A stretch of 64,000 nt of DNA from Cognatiyoonia sediminum (GTDB lineage: Bacteria > Pseudomonadota > Alphaproteobacteria > Rhodobacterales > Rhodobacteraceae): positions 868,001 through 932,000 of the forward strand of contig NZ_FQXB01000001.1 in NCBI RefSeq assembly GCF_900129845.1. Direction: 5' to 3'. Under the pieces are notes generated by a model that worked only from the letters and a program-made list of their open reading frames with translations, made no database searches and was not told the origin of the DNA. Positions 26,686-35,393 of this stretch are shown piece by piece (the stretch's first letter is position 1; each line of letters begins with the position of its first letter). The position numbers were made by a program, and so were the translations under genes.

Positions 26686-27264
26686 TTATGGAGCTTTCTG
26701 CGCTTCGATTGAAATCTGAACGTTCACTTCGTCGCTGACGAATGGCGCGAAATTCCCCACGTCGAAATCAGAGCGCAGGATTGTTGTGGTGGCGTCGAAA
26801 CCAGCCCAAGGAGTGTTTGCCATTGGATGTTCACCGACTTGATTCAACTTCGCGTCCAATACAACCGATTTGGTAACGCCGTTCATGGACAAGTCACCTG
26901 TGATCATAGCAGTGTTGTCACCAGTGACTTCGATACCAGTGGACGTGAATGTCACCAGATCGCCTTCGGAAGCGCCAAAGAAATCTCCCGACATGAAGTG
27001 ACCATCACGAGCTTCCCACCCAGTGAACATGCTCATCACAGGCATGGACACGGACACCGAAGACGCTGCTGGATCATCTTGGTCGAACATGATCTCGCCC
27101 TCAAAGCCTGAGAACATCCCGTAGGTGGTGGAAAAGCCTAGGTGGTTATAGTTGAAAATAATTTGGCTATGGCTTGGATCGAGGATGTAAGCCTCTGGCG
27201 CCGCAGTAGCTTGCGTTGCGACCGCGCTCAGACCTAGAGCCGTAGCTGCAATAAGGTGTTTCAT
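26686..27264 (-). CDS. YceI family periplasmic protein
   Basis: 192 residues: signal peptide (MKHLIAATALGLSAVATQATA) and a complete YceI fold beginning YILDPSHSQIIFNYNHLGFSTTYGMFSGFEGEI. YceI proteins bind polyisoprenoid chains in a lipocalin-like barrel. It faces the b561-YceI fusion gene end to end. ATG 27264 has AAGGA upstream; longer starts spoil the signal peptide. Confidence 0.92.
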   Translation of the reverse strand: MKHLIAATALGLSAVATQATAAPEAYILDPSHSQIIFNYNHLGFSTTYGMFSGFEGEIMFDQDDPAASSVSVSMPVMSMFTGWEARDGHFMSGDFFGASEGDLVTFTSTGIEVTGDNTAMITGDLSMNGVTKSVVLDAKLNQVGEHPMANTPWAGFDATTTILRSDFDVGNFAPFVSDEVNVQISIEAQKAP

Positions 27265-27370
27265 TGTCTTTTCCTTTGAAGTGACGGATTTGATATTGAA
27301 TGAAAGAAGCGCGAAACCATCCGCGATCAATCCCGCAAAATCGAACAAACACTGTTCACCCCCAAAAACG

Positions 27371-27395
27371 CAAAAAAGCGCCCATTTGGGCGCTC
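27371..27395 (-). terminator. Terminator after the 27430-28047 gene
   Basis: AGCGCCCA (27377-27384), two-base loop, TGGGCGCT, with six A on the plus strand forming the T-run of the minus-strand transcript. Confidence 0.8.
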
Positions 27396-27429
27396 AATTG
27401 TCTGTGAACTGTGGAGTTCTGCCTAGTTT

Positions 27430-28047
27430 CTAACCGATCGAGACATTTTGTTCCGACAGGATCAAATCACGTCCGATGCGATCCTTCAGGCGCTGTAAGG
27501 CAGCAGGACGACCCCGAGCGATTTCGAGCGTTTTAGCTGTATTCCGGTACCGCAACACCAAGCTCGCCTTACCTTCTTTCTGCTTAGAACGAACGACAAA
27601 AACGCCGCCGATTGAGTCCAAACCATAACGACCCAACACTGTTGTGCGGCCTGCACGGCTGCGGAGCGCTCGGCGCACTTCACCTTTCTGAATGTCCACG
27701 TGGATCTCTGTGACTGTTCCCCGACTTGCGAACCAAACGAGATAGCCGCCGAGAATAACAAAGACGACCGAAGCTCCAGCGCGCCACGCCATCCCATACT
27801 GATCCAAGGCCAGTTCAGGCATGCTGAAAATTGCGATGCTTAAAGCAAGGTAAAAAGCGCCAGTTAACATTGCCAGCAATTGGGCAATGACCATGACAAG
27901 GTTATGCGATCCATCGCCATGAGCGATGTATCCCCAGAATGTATCTTCTATCCGAAACCCTTGCACTTTGGCGCGCCCTTGCAACGCCTTTGTGCGAAAC
28001 TCGTTACCAACATTTCCCGTCTCACGGACGAACGAAATATCAGTCAT
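27430..28047 (-). CDS. Conserved membrane protein of unknown function, two helices
   Basis: 205 residues, no family I can name. The soluble N-terminus (about 1-55) precedes two adjacent helices (about 57-80 LLAMLTGAFYLALSIAIFSM and 90-110 AGASVVFVILGGYLVWFA); a basic C-terminal domain follows with short strands (EIHVDIQKGEVRRAL...GVFVVRS...ASLVLRYRN) reminiscent of a PH-like cytoplasmic domain. The start at 28047 has GGAGAACAAG upstream. Monocistronic, ending at a strong terminator. Confidence 0.75.
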   Translation of the reverse strand: MTDISFVRETGNVGNEFRTKALQGRAKVQGFRIEDTFWGYIAHGDGSHNLVMVIAQLLAMLTGAFYLALSIAIFSMPELALDQYGMAWRAGASVVFVILGGYLVWFASRGTVTEIHVDIQKGEVRRALRSRAGRTTVLGRYGLDSIGGVFVVRSKQKEGKASLVLRYRNTAKTLEIARGRPAALQRLKDRIGRDLILSEQNVSIG

Positions 28048-28202
28048 CTTGTTCTCCACCGTATCCTCAATAGATCGCTTTGGAACGCGGCCAAATCTGG
28101 GCAGGCTCGGGAAATGAATAAGGTAAGGTAAAGGATTATTTGCGGTCGCCGAAGGCCCGCAAAATAAGGTTGCGCTGCAGGGGTATTGGTGTAAAAGGCC
28201 CC

Positions 28203-28257
28203 ATCCGGTTGCAGAAATTTAACTGCGCATCCTCTCGTGATTTGGGCGTAGCCGGAT
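28203..28257 (+). promoter_or_regulatory. Structured leader of the rpsF operon, possible S6:S18 autoregulatory site
   Basis: ATCCGG (28203-28208) can pair with CCGGAT (28252-28257), enclosing a GCAG/CTGC hairpin, about 45 nt before rpsF. Many bacteria control this operon through an S6:S18-binding leader RNA. The helix is visible; the conserved protein-binding loop was not confirmed. Confidence 0.35.
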
Positions 28258-28303
28258 TGAAAGCTCAGATCTTTGAAGTGCGTCGAACATGAATGGAGAT
28301 CAC

Positions 28304-28657
28304 ATGCCACTGTATGAGCATGTTATGATTGCGCGTCAGGACTTGTCCAACACGCAAGCTGAAAGCCTCATTGAACACTTCGGTACTGTTCTTGCTGACA
28401 ACGACGGCAAGCTGCTGGAAAGCGAGTACTGGGGCGTCAAAACGATGGCCTACAAAATCAACAAGAACCGCAAAGGCCATTACGCCCTGCTGCGCACAGA
28501 TGCACCTGCACCTGCTGTTCAGGAGATGGAGCGCCTGATGCGTCTGCACGAAGACGTCATGCGGGTTTTGACCATCAAGGTTGATGCGCACGAAGAAGGC
28601 CCATCCATCCAGATGCAGAAACGTGACGAACGCGACAGCCGTCGCGAGCGCCGCTAA
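28304..28657 (+). CDS. rpsF: 30S ribosomal protein S6
   Basis: 117 residues. Starts MPLYEHVMIARQDLS, contains GKLLESEYWGVKTMAYKINKNRKGHYAL and ends in a charged, Arg-rich tail. GGAG lies six bases before ATG 28304. First gene of rpsF-rpsR-rplI. Confidence 0.97.
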   Translation: MPLYEHVMIARQDLSNTQAESLIEHFGTVLADNDGKLLESEYWGVKTMAYKINKNRKGHYALLRTDAPAPAVQEMERLMRLHEDVMRVLTIKVDAHEEGPSIQMQKRDERDSRRERR

Positions 28658-28682
28658 TCAGATCAGGAAAGGAACCTAAATA

Positions 28683-28910
28683 ATGGCATCTAAACCATTT
28701 TTCCGCCGTCGTAAGTCCGATCCGTTTGAGGGCGAGAACGCTCCAAAAATCGACTACAAAGACACTCGTTTGCTGCAGCGCTATATCTCTGAGCGCGGCA
28801 AAATCGTTCCAGCTCGTATCACGGCTGTTGGCGCAAAGAACCAGCGTAAGCTTGCTCAGGCAATCAAACGCGCACGTTTCCTTGCCCTGCTGCCTTACGC
28901 TGTAAAGTAA
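28683..28910 (+). CDS. rpsR: 30S ribosomal protein S18
   Basis: 75 residues, full length. [50 protein letters not shown] is the conserved S18 core. Twenty-five nucleotides after rpsF; S18 dimerises with S6 on the platform of the 30S subunit. Confidence 0.98.
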   Translation: MASKPFFRRRKSDPFEGENAPKIDYKDTRLLQRYISERGKIVPARITAVGAKNQRKLAQAIKRARFLALLPYAVK

Positions 28911-28922
28911 GGAGTTAGACAG

Positions 28923-29561
28923 ATGGAAGTCATCCTACTCGAACGCGTCGCAAAGCTTGGCCAGATGGGCGAAGTTGTGAACGTGAAACAGGGCTACGCA
29001 CGCAACTTCCTTTTGCCTCAGGGCAAGGCACTGCGCGCGAACGCTGCGAACCTCGCCAAATTTGATGCCGAGAAGGCTCAGATGGAAGCTCGCAACCTTG
29101 AGACCAAGAAAGAAGCTGAAAGCCTCGCTGAAAAGCTCGACGGTCAGCAGTTCATCGTGATTCGCTCCGCGTCCGACGCTGGTGCGCTTTACGGTTCTGT
29201 CACAACACGTGACGCTGCCGAAGTTGCAACCGAAGGCGGGTTCTCCGTTGACAAGCGTCAGGTCGTCTTGACCGGTCCAATCAAAGAATTGGGTCTGCAC
29301 AATGTCGAAGTCAACCTGCACCCAGAAGTCCAAGCTACAATCCAACTGAACGTCGCACGTTCTGAGGAAGAGGCAGAGCTTCAGGCGTCCGGTAAGTCGA
29401 TCCAAGAATTGGCAGCTGAAGAAGAAGCAGCGGCTGAATTCGAAATCGAACAGCTGTTCGACGACATCGGAGCAGCTCAGGCAGACGACGATGAGCTTTT
29501 GCCAGCAGCTGATGAAGCAGAAGAAGACGCAGGCGACGACAGCTCAGAAGAAGAAGAATAA
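28923..29561 (+). CDS. rplI: 50S ribosomal protein L9 with acidic C-terminal extension
   Basis: 212 residues, about 60 longer than the E. coli protein. The N-terminal rRNA-binding domain ([37 protein letters not shown]), connecting helix and C-domain are normal to about residue 150; the remainder is a very acidic tail ([29 protein letters not shown]). A similar tail is, from memory, common in Rhodobacterales. Ends at a strong terminator. Confidence 0.96.
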   Translation: MEVILLERVAKLGQMGEVVNVKQGYARNFLLPQGKALRANAANLAKFDAEKAQMEARNLETKKEAESLAEKLDGQQFIVIRSASDAGALYGSVTTRDAAEVATEGGFSVDKRQVVLTGPIKELGLHNVEVNLHPEVQATIQLNVARSEEEAELQASGKSIQELAAEEEAAAEFEIEQLFDDIGAAQADDDELLPAADEAEEDAGDDSSEEEE

Positions 29562-29578
29562 GTCGAAGCTGAACGAAT

Positions 29579-29616
29579 AAAGGCCGCGCCATTTATTTGG
29601 CGCGGCCTTTTCTTTT
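29579..29616 (+). terminator. Terminator after rplI
   Basis: AAGGCCGCGCCA pairs with TGGCGCGGCCTT around a short AT loop, followed by TTTCTTTT. It lies just past the convergent 29632 gene and may serve it too. Confidence 0.9.
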
Positions 29617-29631
29617 GCACTAAGCCATTGT

Positions 29632-30108
29632 TTACTTGGCGAAAGTTTCCATTCGTAGCTGCGCATTGCAGAATGAACCGTCGTAAGTCCCCATCCAGAT
29701 ATCGATCCGTCCGTTCGCTGGGCGGGTCAGAATGATCTTTGGATCAAGGTTACCGTTGTCATCATCGTCATAGTACCAACCTGCAGAGGCAGTGTTGATT
29801 AGAAGCGCGCTGTCACATTCGCTGATCGCGCTGATGACAAGACGAAGTCCACCCATCCCATTCAGGTTGAACGAGAAATCTGGTGCAGATGTGAAATATC
29901 CTGCCCCTTGATCGGTTCCGGGCCGAATTTGTGGGCAATCCCAGATATAGTTGTCCCCCCCAGCAACAACGTTAAAGAACTTTGGCTGTCTCAATTGAGA
30001 GCCCGCAGCCTGATAAGCCTCGACAGCCTGCAATCTAAAATCAGGGCAAGCATGAGCCGCCCCGCTAAAACCAAACACAGCCAAAGCCGCAGCAATAAGT
30101 AAACGCAT
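29632..30108 (-). CDS. Secreted protein of unknown function
   Basis: 158 residues. Signal peptide MRLLIAAALAVFGFSGAAHA, then a Cys-containing mature domain. Phrases such as YQAAGSQLRQPKFFNVVAGG, YIWDCPQ and the end IDIWMGTYDGSFCNAQLRMETF resemble small extracellular beta-sandwich domains seen repeatedly in Rhodobacterales proteins, but I cannot name the family. An Asp-rich turn (YYDDDDNGNLD) could bind calcium. ATG 30108 follows GGAGACTACTA. Confidence 0.75.
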   Translation of the reverse strand: MRLLIAAALAVFGFSGAAHACPDFRLQAVEAYQAAGSQLRQPKFFNVVAGGDNYIWDCPQIRPGTDQGAGYFTSAPDFSFNLNGMGGLRLVISAISECDSALLINTASAGWYYDDDDNGNLDPKIILTRPANGRIDIWMGTYDGSFCNAQLRMETFAK

Positions 30109-30195
30109 TAGTAGTCTCCGTAGTTTCCCCAAAGTCACCTTAGGACGGAGACCACGATCAAGCCAGTCTTTCCTGAGTAAGGAAATCCTAACTAA

Positions 30196-30224
30196 AAACA
30201 AAAAAGGCGCCTCACGGAGACGCC
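30196..30224 (-). terminator. Terminator after tig
   Basis: Minus strand: GGCGTCT, loop CCGTG, AGGCGCC with one T-G pair, followed by a T-rich tract (TTTTTTGTTTTT). Confidence 0.8.
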
Positions 30225-30247
30225 TTTCTCAAATAGTTGAGCTGGAT

Positions 30248-31579
30248 TTACTCGTCTTCGAGTGCTTCAACAGCTTTGGTCAGATCGTCCTTGGACACTT
30301 CTTTGTCCTTAACGGCCGCCAATTCAAAGATGTGGTCAACAACCTTATCTTCAAACATTGGCGCTTGAAGTTGTTGACGGAACTGAGCGTTTTGCTGAAC
30401 GAATTCAAAGAACTGACGTTCCTGACCTGGATACTGGCGCGCTTGGTTCATGATCGCTTGCGTCATCTCAGCGTCAGTCACCTGAACCTCCGCCTTCTGG
30501 CCAATGTCAGCCAACAACAGACCAAGTTTCACACGGCGCTCTGCCAGTTTTTTGTGGTCTTTCGTCGGTTCGATCTCTGGATGATCATGGCCTTCGACAT
30601 CTGGGTTTTCGTCATGCCACAACTGGTGCGCAATCTGACCCGCTTCAGCATCTACCAGGCTCTCTGGCAGATCAAACTTCACTTTCTTGTCCAAAGCGTC
30701 CAAGAGCGCACGCTTAGTCACCGCACGAGCCGCACCTTTGTATTCTTCTTCAAGACGCTCTGTGATCTGAGTTTTCAACGCGGCAAGGTCTTCCGCGCCA
30801 AACTGCTTGGCCATATCGTCGTTGATTTCAGCAGCTTTTGGTTCTTTCACAGCCTTCACCGTGCATTCGAATACCGCGGCCTTACCTGCAAGATGCTCCG
30901 CCTGATATTCTTCAGGGAACGTTACCTCAACGGCCTTTTCATCACCGGCTTTCACACCAACCAACTGGTCTTCAAAACCTGGAATGAAGGAGTTTGAACC
31001 CAGAACCAACGGATAATCATCGGCCTGACCACCTTCAAATGGCTCGCCATCGACTTTACCCAAGAAATCGATCACGACCTGATCGCCATCCTTGGCCTTA
31101 GACCCTTTTCTGCGATCTTCGAAGTTCTGCGCTGTGTCGGCAAGGTTGCCCAATGCTTCATCAACTGCTGCGTCGTCAGCCTTTACGACCATACGCTCCA
31201 GTTTGATTCTGGAGAAATCCGTCTCTGGCACGTCTGGAAGACGCTCGTAAGAAACTTCGACGTTAATGTCGTCGCCTTCTTTCCAATCTTCATTGGTCAT
31301 CTTCATCTGAGGCTGCTGCGCCGGACGATCGCCGCTTTCCTCTAGATGAGAGTTCAGCGCACCGTCGATGCTTTCCTGCATCGCTTCGCCCATCAGACGC
31401 TGACCAAACTGCTTGCGGAGCAATGCCATAGGGACTTTACCTTTGCGGAAACCTTTCATCTCCACATCCGGCTGCGCTTCGGCCAATTTTTCGGAGACTT
31501 TGTTGTCCAGCTCTTCTGCTGTCACAACGATCTGATAGCCGCGCTTCAGACCTTCATTGAGTGTTTCGGTCACTTGCAT
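30248..31579 (-). CDS. tig: Trigger factor
   Basis: 443 residues. Ribosome-associated chaperone with peptidyl-prolyl isomerase activity. The ribosome-binding signature [17 protein letters not shown] lies near residue 45; the FKBP domain (about 160-245) shows [20 protein letters not shown] and [25 protein letters not shown]; the long helical C-domain follows. ATG 31579 gives the canonical [10 protein letters not shown] start. Confidence 0.96.
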   Translation of the reverse strand: MQVTETLNEGLKRGYQIVVTAEELDNKVSEKLAEAQPDVEMKGFRKGKVPMALLRKQFGQRLMGEAMQESIDGALNSHLEESGDRPAQQPQMKMTNEDWKEGDDINVEVSYERLPDVPETDFSRIKLERMVVKADDAAVDEALGNLADTAQNFEDRRKGSKAKDGDQVVIDFLGKVDGEPFEGGQADDYPLVLGSNSFIPGFEDQLVGVKAGDEKAVEVTFPEEYQAEHLAGKAAVFECTVKAVKEPKAAEINDDMAKQFGAEDLAALKTQITERLEEEYKGAARAVTKRALLDALDKKVKFDLPESLVDAEAGQIAHQLWHDENPDVEGHDHPEIEPTKDHKKLAERRVKLGLLLADIGQKAEVQVTDAEMTQAIMNQARQYPGQERQFFEFVQQNAQFRQQLQAPMFEDKVVDHIFELAAVKDKEVSKDDLTKAVEALEDE

Positions 31580-31606
31580 TTGGAGCGTCCTCTCCCAAAA
31601 GACAAA

Positions 31607-31624
31607 GGCCGCCCCGTCGCGGCC
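31607..31624 (-). promoter_or_regulatory. GC-rich hairpin in the tig leader
   Basis: GGCCGC and GCGGCC are separated by six bases and followed, in the direction of tig, by TTTGTCTTTT. It sits 28 nt before the tig start and looks like a weak terminator or translation-control hairpin. The rest of the 304-nt gap (31580-31883) holds nothing else I can support apart from the unmarked divergent promoters. Confidence 0.35.
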
Positions 31625-31883
31625 CGTCGGTGTCAAAAAATCTGGCATCTTCTAAAGCGCAGAGGCCAAGGACGCAAGGGCTTGAACAGGGATTTCGATA
31701 AAAAGAAATGGAAGGGATTAGCGATATAGCATTGTCGAAGAGAAACACCCCAATTCGGGCTCACATCAATCGTCCAAATGGTTAATAGATTGCATTTGAC
31801 ACAATCGCCCTACCCTCACTTAAGCAGCGATTAAGCGACGACGGAATAGCAACATTGAGACATTCAAGCGAAAGGGTTTCTCA

Positions 31884-32294
31884 ATGTGCATCAAAAAGTT
31901 TTCCGCGATCAGCGCCCTCAGCATTGCAACGGTTCTTGCACTGTCTTCTCCAACCAGTGCAGCCGATGAGGATCGGGTCACAGTTCGAACCGAACTACAG
32001 GTCGCTATGCAACGCCACGTCGATCGCAACCTGATAGAGGGGGTCGTGCTCCATGTCGACTTAGAGTCCGGGGATTTGATGGAGCTCTACCCGACCACAG
32101 CGCACCCAATGATTATGGCAAGTGATGAATACTTCATTGTCCGCGCAGATCTTGTGGATGCCGAAGGTGGTCAATTTGACGTGGACTACTACATGGCCGA
32201 AACGGATCGAGGCTATAAAGTCATTCGCACAGAAATCGACAATCGTTCCGATCTCAAAGAACTGGTAGGCGCCGGTCTGGTCGCCCAATACTGA
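31884..32294 (+). CDS. Small secreted protein of unknown function
   Basis: 136 residues: a signal peptide (MCIKKFSAISALSIATVLALSSPTSA) and a mature domain of about 108 residues with no Cys and no family I recognise. Alternating strands (GVVLHVDLESGDLMELYP, YFIVRADLVDAEGGQFDVDYYMAETDRGYKVIRTEID) suggest a compact beta-rich fold. AAAGGG precedes the ATG. The GGDEF-EAL gene begins 5 nt after its stop, so they are almost surely co-transcribed; it might be a periplasmic partner of that sensor. Confidence 0.75.
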   Translation: MCIKKFSAISALSIATVLALSSPTSAADEDRVTVRTELQVAMQRHVDRNLIEGVVLHVDLESGDLMELYPTTAHPMIMASDEYFIVRADLVDAEGGQFDVDYYMAETDRGYKVIRTEIDNRSDLKELVGAGLVAQY

Positions 32295-32299
32295 ACCCA

Positions 32300-34213
32300 A
32301 TGTCAGTTTCAAGCGTGGTCCCATCGCGCGTTCTTAACCTATATCTGCGCCTATCAGCGTGGTTGATCCCAACTTTTCTGATCTGCGCCTTGATCGGATT
32401 GCATGTTCTGTCCAAGCACGTGGTGTCGGATGTTGAGCAACGCGTTTCTTTGCGTATTGGCAATCTCAGTGCACGTATCGCTGGCGGCCTCGAACGAATT
32501 TCAGATGAGCTTCAAGCGGAAGACGCCCTAAAGGCGTTGTCAGCAGAACAAATCATGCTGACTTTGATGTCTGATCCCGCGATTAGGTGCGCAGAACTGC
32601 GCGACCCGGCAACAACGGACGCACTCATTGAGGTGCCAGTAGGTTTAGGATGCCAATCGAGCGCGGCAGATAAGGATACGACCGTTCCGGTCTGGTTTGA
32701 TCAGGATGCGGACCTCTTCGTACGATGGACCGACGCCGAAGTTGCCGCTGCGCGTCAAAGACAACGCGAACTTTCGATGATGATTTTGGTGTTTGGCCTC
32801 ATGGTGGCCCTCCTCACCAACTACCTCGCCTTTCGGGTGATTATCGGAAAACCTTTGAACGAATTGATTGGCCGCATTGAAGAAGCCAAAACCAACGCAG
32901 AATTTAACGCGATGCATGACAGCCTGACCGGGGTGGGCAATCGCCGAAATCTTGATGAAGTCCTACGAGATCGCTTTAGGAGAGCTCGCCGACAGGATGA
33001 CACCGTCACGGTACTTCATATCGACTTGGATGGGTTTAAGACCATCAATGACACCCTTGGGCACGCGGCTGGTGATCATGTGTTGCAACATGTCTCTGAT
33101 CTATTAGAGGCATGCGCAAATGAAAAAGAATTCGTTGGCCGTATAGGCGGAGATGAATTCGTGATTGTCCTTGAGAACAACAGCCGCGAAGGCCGGGACG
33201 TGGAAATCGCGCAAAAGGTCATCGCTCAGGTAAAAGAGCCTGTAACCTTTGACGACGAAATCTGCCGGATTGGAGCCAGCATTGGGATTGCACGCAGTCG
33301 CCGAGGAGATGAGGTCGATCAATTCACACCAGAACGCATCCTTATGGATTCAGATATCGCGCTCTACGCAGCAAAAAGGGCTGGTAAAGGGCAATACGCC
33401 ATTTTCCATAGTGACATGAGAAAGGATGTCGAAAACCGCAAATCTGTCGCCGACGACCTCTTAGAAGCCATAGAAAAAAGGCAATTCATTTCCTATTATC
33501 AGCCACAGTTCGACGCCACCGGACAGGAAATCAGAGGGCTTGAAGCGCTCGTGAGATGGCAACATCCTAAACATGGAATCCTCCCGCCCTCTGAATTTAT
33601 TGACCTCGCTGAGGAAATGAACCTGGCAGACCAGATCGACATGCAAGTGTTGGAGCAAGCCTTAGCAGATCTAAAACTTACCGATCACAGTGGACTGATA
33701 ATTCCAAAGATGGCCGTTAACATTTCATCCACTTGGCTGCGTTCGCCCAAATTTCTCGAAAAGCTACGGTCCCTTCAAATTCCTCGTTCGCGGTTGGTCT
33801 TTGAAGTGCTGGAAACCGTCTGCTTGGATGAGCTGTCGGACATTCAAAAAAGAAATATCACGGGAATCCATGAGATGGGAATTGAGCTTGAAATTGACGA
33901 TTTCGGAACCGGCCACGCGTCCATTTCTGGCGTCTTGGCGCTACAACCTTCCCGGTTAAAAGTTGCGCGGGAAATCGTGAATGCATTCGCAGAGGAAGAC
34001 GATCAAAAATCGCTAATGGAAGCCGTTGTCGCTTTAGGGCGTGCGCTTGGTGTTGGGCTCATTGCAGAAGGCGTAGAAACAAAAAATCACGTCGAAAGCC
34101 TCAGCGCACTCGGCTTTGAAAGCCTCCAAGGCTACGCACTATCCCGCCCCAAGCCTTTGGAAACAATTCTTAAAGATTATGCTCCCAATTCAAACCTTAG
34201 AAATGCATCATAA
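32300..34213 (+). CDS. Membrane GGDEF-EAL protein (cyclic di-GMP turnover)
   Basis: 637 residues. Helix 1 (about 19-38), a periplasmic region of about 115 residues and helix 2 (about 160-182) precede a GGDEF domain with an intact GGDEF at 283-287 and an EAL domain with EALVRW (415-420), Asn474, DDFGTG (533-538), Lys554, Glu590 and Gln610. Key residues for both diguanylate cyclase and phosphodiesterase activity are therefore present. No RxxD inhibitory site is seen five residues before GGDEF. The periplasmic part is unlike known sensors I recall. Net activity cannot be told from sequence. Confidence 0.9.
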   Translation: MSVSSVVPSRVLNLYLRLSAWLIPTFLICALIGLHVLSKHVVSDVEQRVSLRIGNLSARIAGGLERISDELQAEDALKALSAEQIMLTLMSDPAIRCAELRDPATTDALIEVPVGLGCQSSAADKDTTVPVWFDQDADLFVRWTDAEVAAARQRQRELSMMILVFGLMVALLTNYLAFRVIIGKPLNELIGRIEEAKTNAEFNAMHDSLTGVGNRRNLDEVLRDRFRRARRQDDTVTVLHIDLDGFKTINDTLGHAAGDHVLQHVSDLLEACANEKEFVGRIGGDEFVIVLENNSREGRDVEIAQKVIAQVKEPVTFDDEICRIGASIGIARSRRGDEVDQFTPERILMDSDIALYAAKRAGKGQYAIFHSDMRKDVENRKSVADDLLEAIEKRQFISYYQPQFDATGQEIRGLEALVRWQHPKHGILPPSEFIDLAEEMNLADQIDMQVLEQALADLKLTDHSGLIIPKMAVNISSTWLRSPKFLEKLRSLQIPRSRLVFEVLETVCLDELSDIQKRNITGIHEMGIELEIDDFGTGHASISGVLALQPSRLKVAREIVNAFAEEDDQKSLMEAVVALGRALGVGLIAEGVETKNHVESLSALGFESLQGYALSRPKPLETILKDYAPNSNLRNAS

Positions 34214-34372
34214 AGGGAATAGATAGAATCTGGCGCCGTTGGTGCGTTGCGACTATCTGGGCGAGACAGGGTTAGATCAGTCACGGATGGTCTCGTGATT
34301 TTGGCTGCACAAACTGATCAAAAAACCTCATCAGCCGCCGCTTGCAAGGCACCTAGACCACCTTGGCTGTGG

Positions 34373-35263
34373 CTAAACATCATGCGAGCCCCCCCATTGA
34401 AACGACTGTTCTAAGGCTGAATGCAAAACATCGTGCAGTTGCCCGGTAGTCGATGAAGGTCGGCTTGCCAGACCGACGATCCTTCTAGGTCCTTTGTCGC
34501 CGAGTGGTGCCCATCGTAGTCTTTTGTCGATTTTTTGGGCTTTCCGGTTCCAAGGAACAATCGACACGCCAATTCCATTGGCAACCATGCTTGTGATGGC
34601 CTCGAGCCCCTCCAACTCCATCACTTCAGAAACATGGATTTGATGTTCTTGAAGCCATGCCTCTATCGTCTTGCCCACGACAGCATCGCGCGAGAAACGA
34701 ATAAATGGCCGTGATTGAAGGAGGTCGATTGGATCAAGCGCCTCTTCTAAGGTCGATGTCAAAAGCATCATTTCTTCGACTGCAATATTCGAAAATTTTA
34801 GCTTCGCGGGCAAAACATCAGGTTTGGAAATGACGGCTGCTTGTATTTGGCCACGCTCGAGCTGCATCAAAAGATCATTCGTCAATCCGGGGACCAGTCG
34901 AATTTTTAGTGCAGGATACAGAACGCGAAGGTCTGCGAGAGCTTTGGGCACAATATCAGTCAGTGTTGTGGGGACGGCGCCAAGGGCAAGTTCGCCTGCG
35001 AGCTGACCTTGAGGAGAAATCTCCATCGCAAGGTTGTCGTAGTCATTGACCATCCTCTCAGCACGGGTGGCGAGTAAGTGTCCTTGTGAATTCAGCACAG
35101 CCGATTTCGCAGAGCGATCGAAGAGCTCGACGCCAAGTTGGTCTTCGAGACCTTTCATTTGGTGACTTACGGCTGAAGGCGTCAGGTTTTCAGCTTCCGC
35201 CGCAGCGCGGAAGCTTCCATTTTGGCTAACAGCCACGAGTGTTCGAAGGGCACGAATGCTCAA
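34373..35263 (-). CDS. LysR family transcriptional regulator
   Basis: 296 residues: N-terminal winged helix (IRALRTLVAVSQNGSFRAAAEAENLTPSAVSHQMKGLEDQLGVELFDRS) and a C-terminal periplasmic-binding-like effector domain (about 90-290). Transcribed away from the dioxygenase gene across a 130-nt AT-rich gap containing a TTGAC-N5-GTCAA site, the classical arrangement for a LysR activator of the adjacent catabolic genes. Its effector is probably the substrate or an intermediate of that pathway. Confidence 0.93.
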   Translation of the reverse strand: MSIRALRTLVAVSQNGSFRAAAEAENLTPSAVSHQMKGLEDQLGVELFDRSAKSAVLNSQGHLLATRAERMVNDYDNLAMEISPQGQLAGELALGAVPTTLTDIVPKALADLRVLYPALKIRLVPGLTNDLLMQLERGQIQAAVISKPDVLPAKLKFSNIAVEEMMLLTSTLEEALDPIDLLQSRPFIRFSRDAVVGKTIEAWLQEHQIHVSEVMELEGLEAITSMVANGIGVSIVPWNRKAQKIDKRLRWAPLGDKGPRRIVGLASRPSSTTGQLHDVLHSALEQSFQWGGSHDV

Positions 35264-35304
35264 AACTTTCCCCTTTGGTCGACAATATAATAGGTGAAAA
35301 AAAT

Positions 35305-35319
35305 TTGACTTAAGGTCAA
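35305..35319. promoter_or_regulatory. Inverted repeat TTGAC-N5-GTCAA, candidate LysR operator
   Basis: A perfect 5-bp inverted repeat with five-base spacer in the lysR/dioxygenase intergenic region, compatible with the T-N11-A rule. A second hairpin, TTTTTCGT/ACGAAAAA, lies at about 35323-35343. Confidence 0.5.
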
Positions 35320-35393
35320 TATTTTTTCGTTTTTACGAAAAATTTTTTGATGGTAACGCTCTGTTCAAAATACACAGTCAACGGAGACCCAAA

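Noticed and set aside
30332-30997. 221-codon plus-strand ORF opposite tig
   Set aside because: Antisense shadow within the trigger factor gene.
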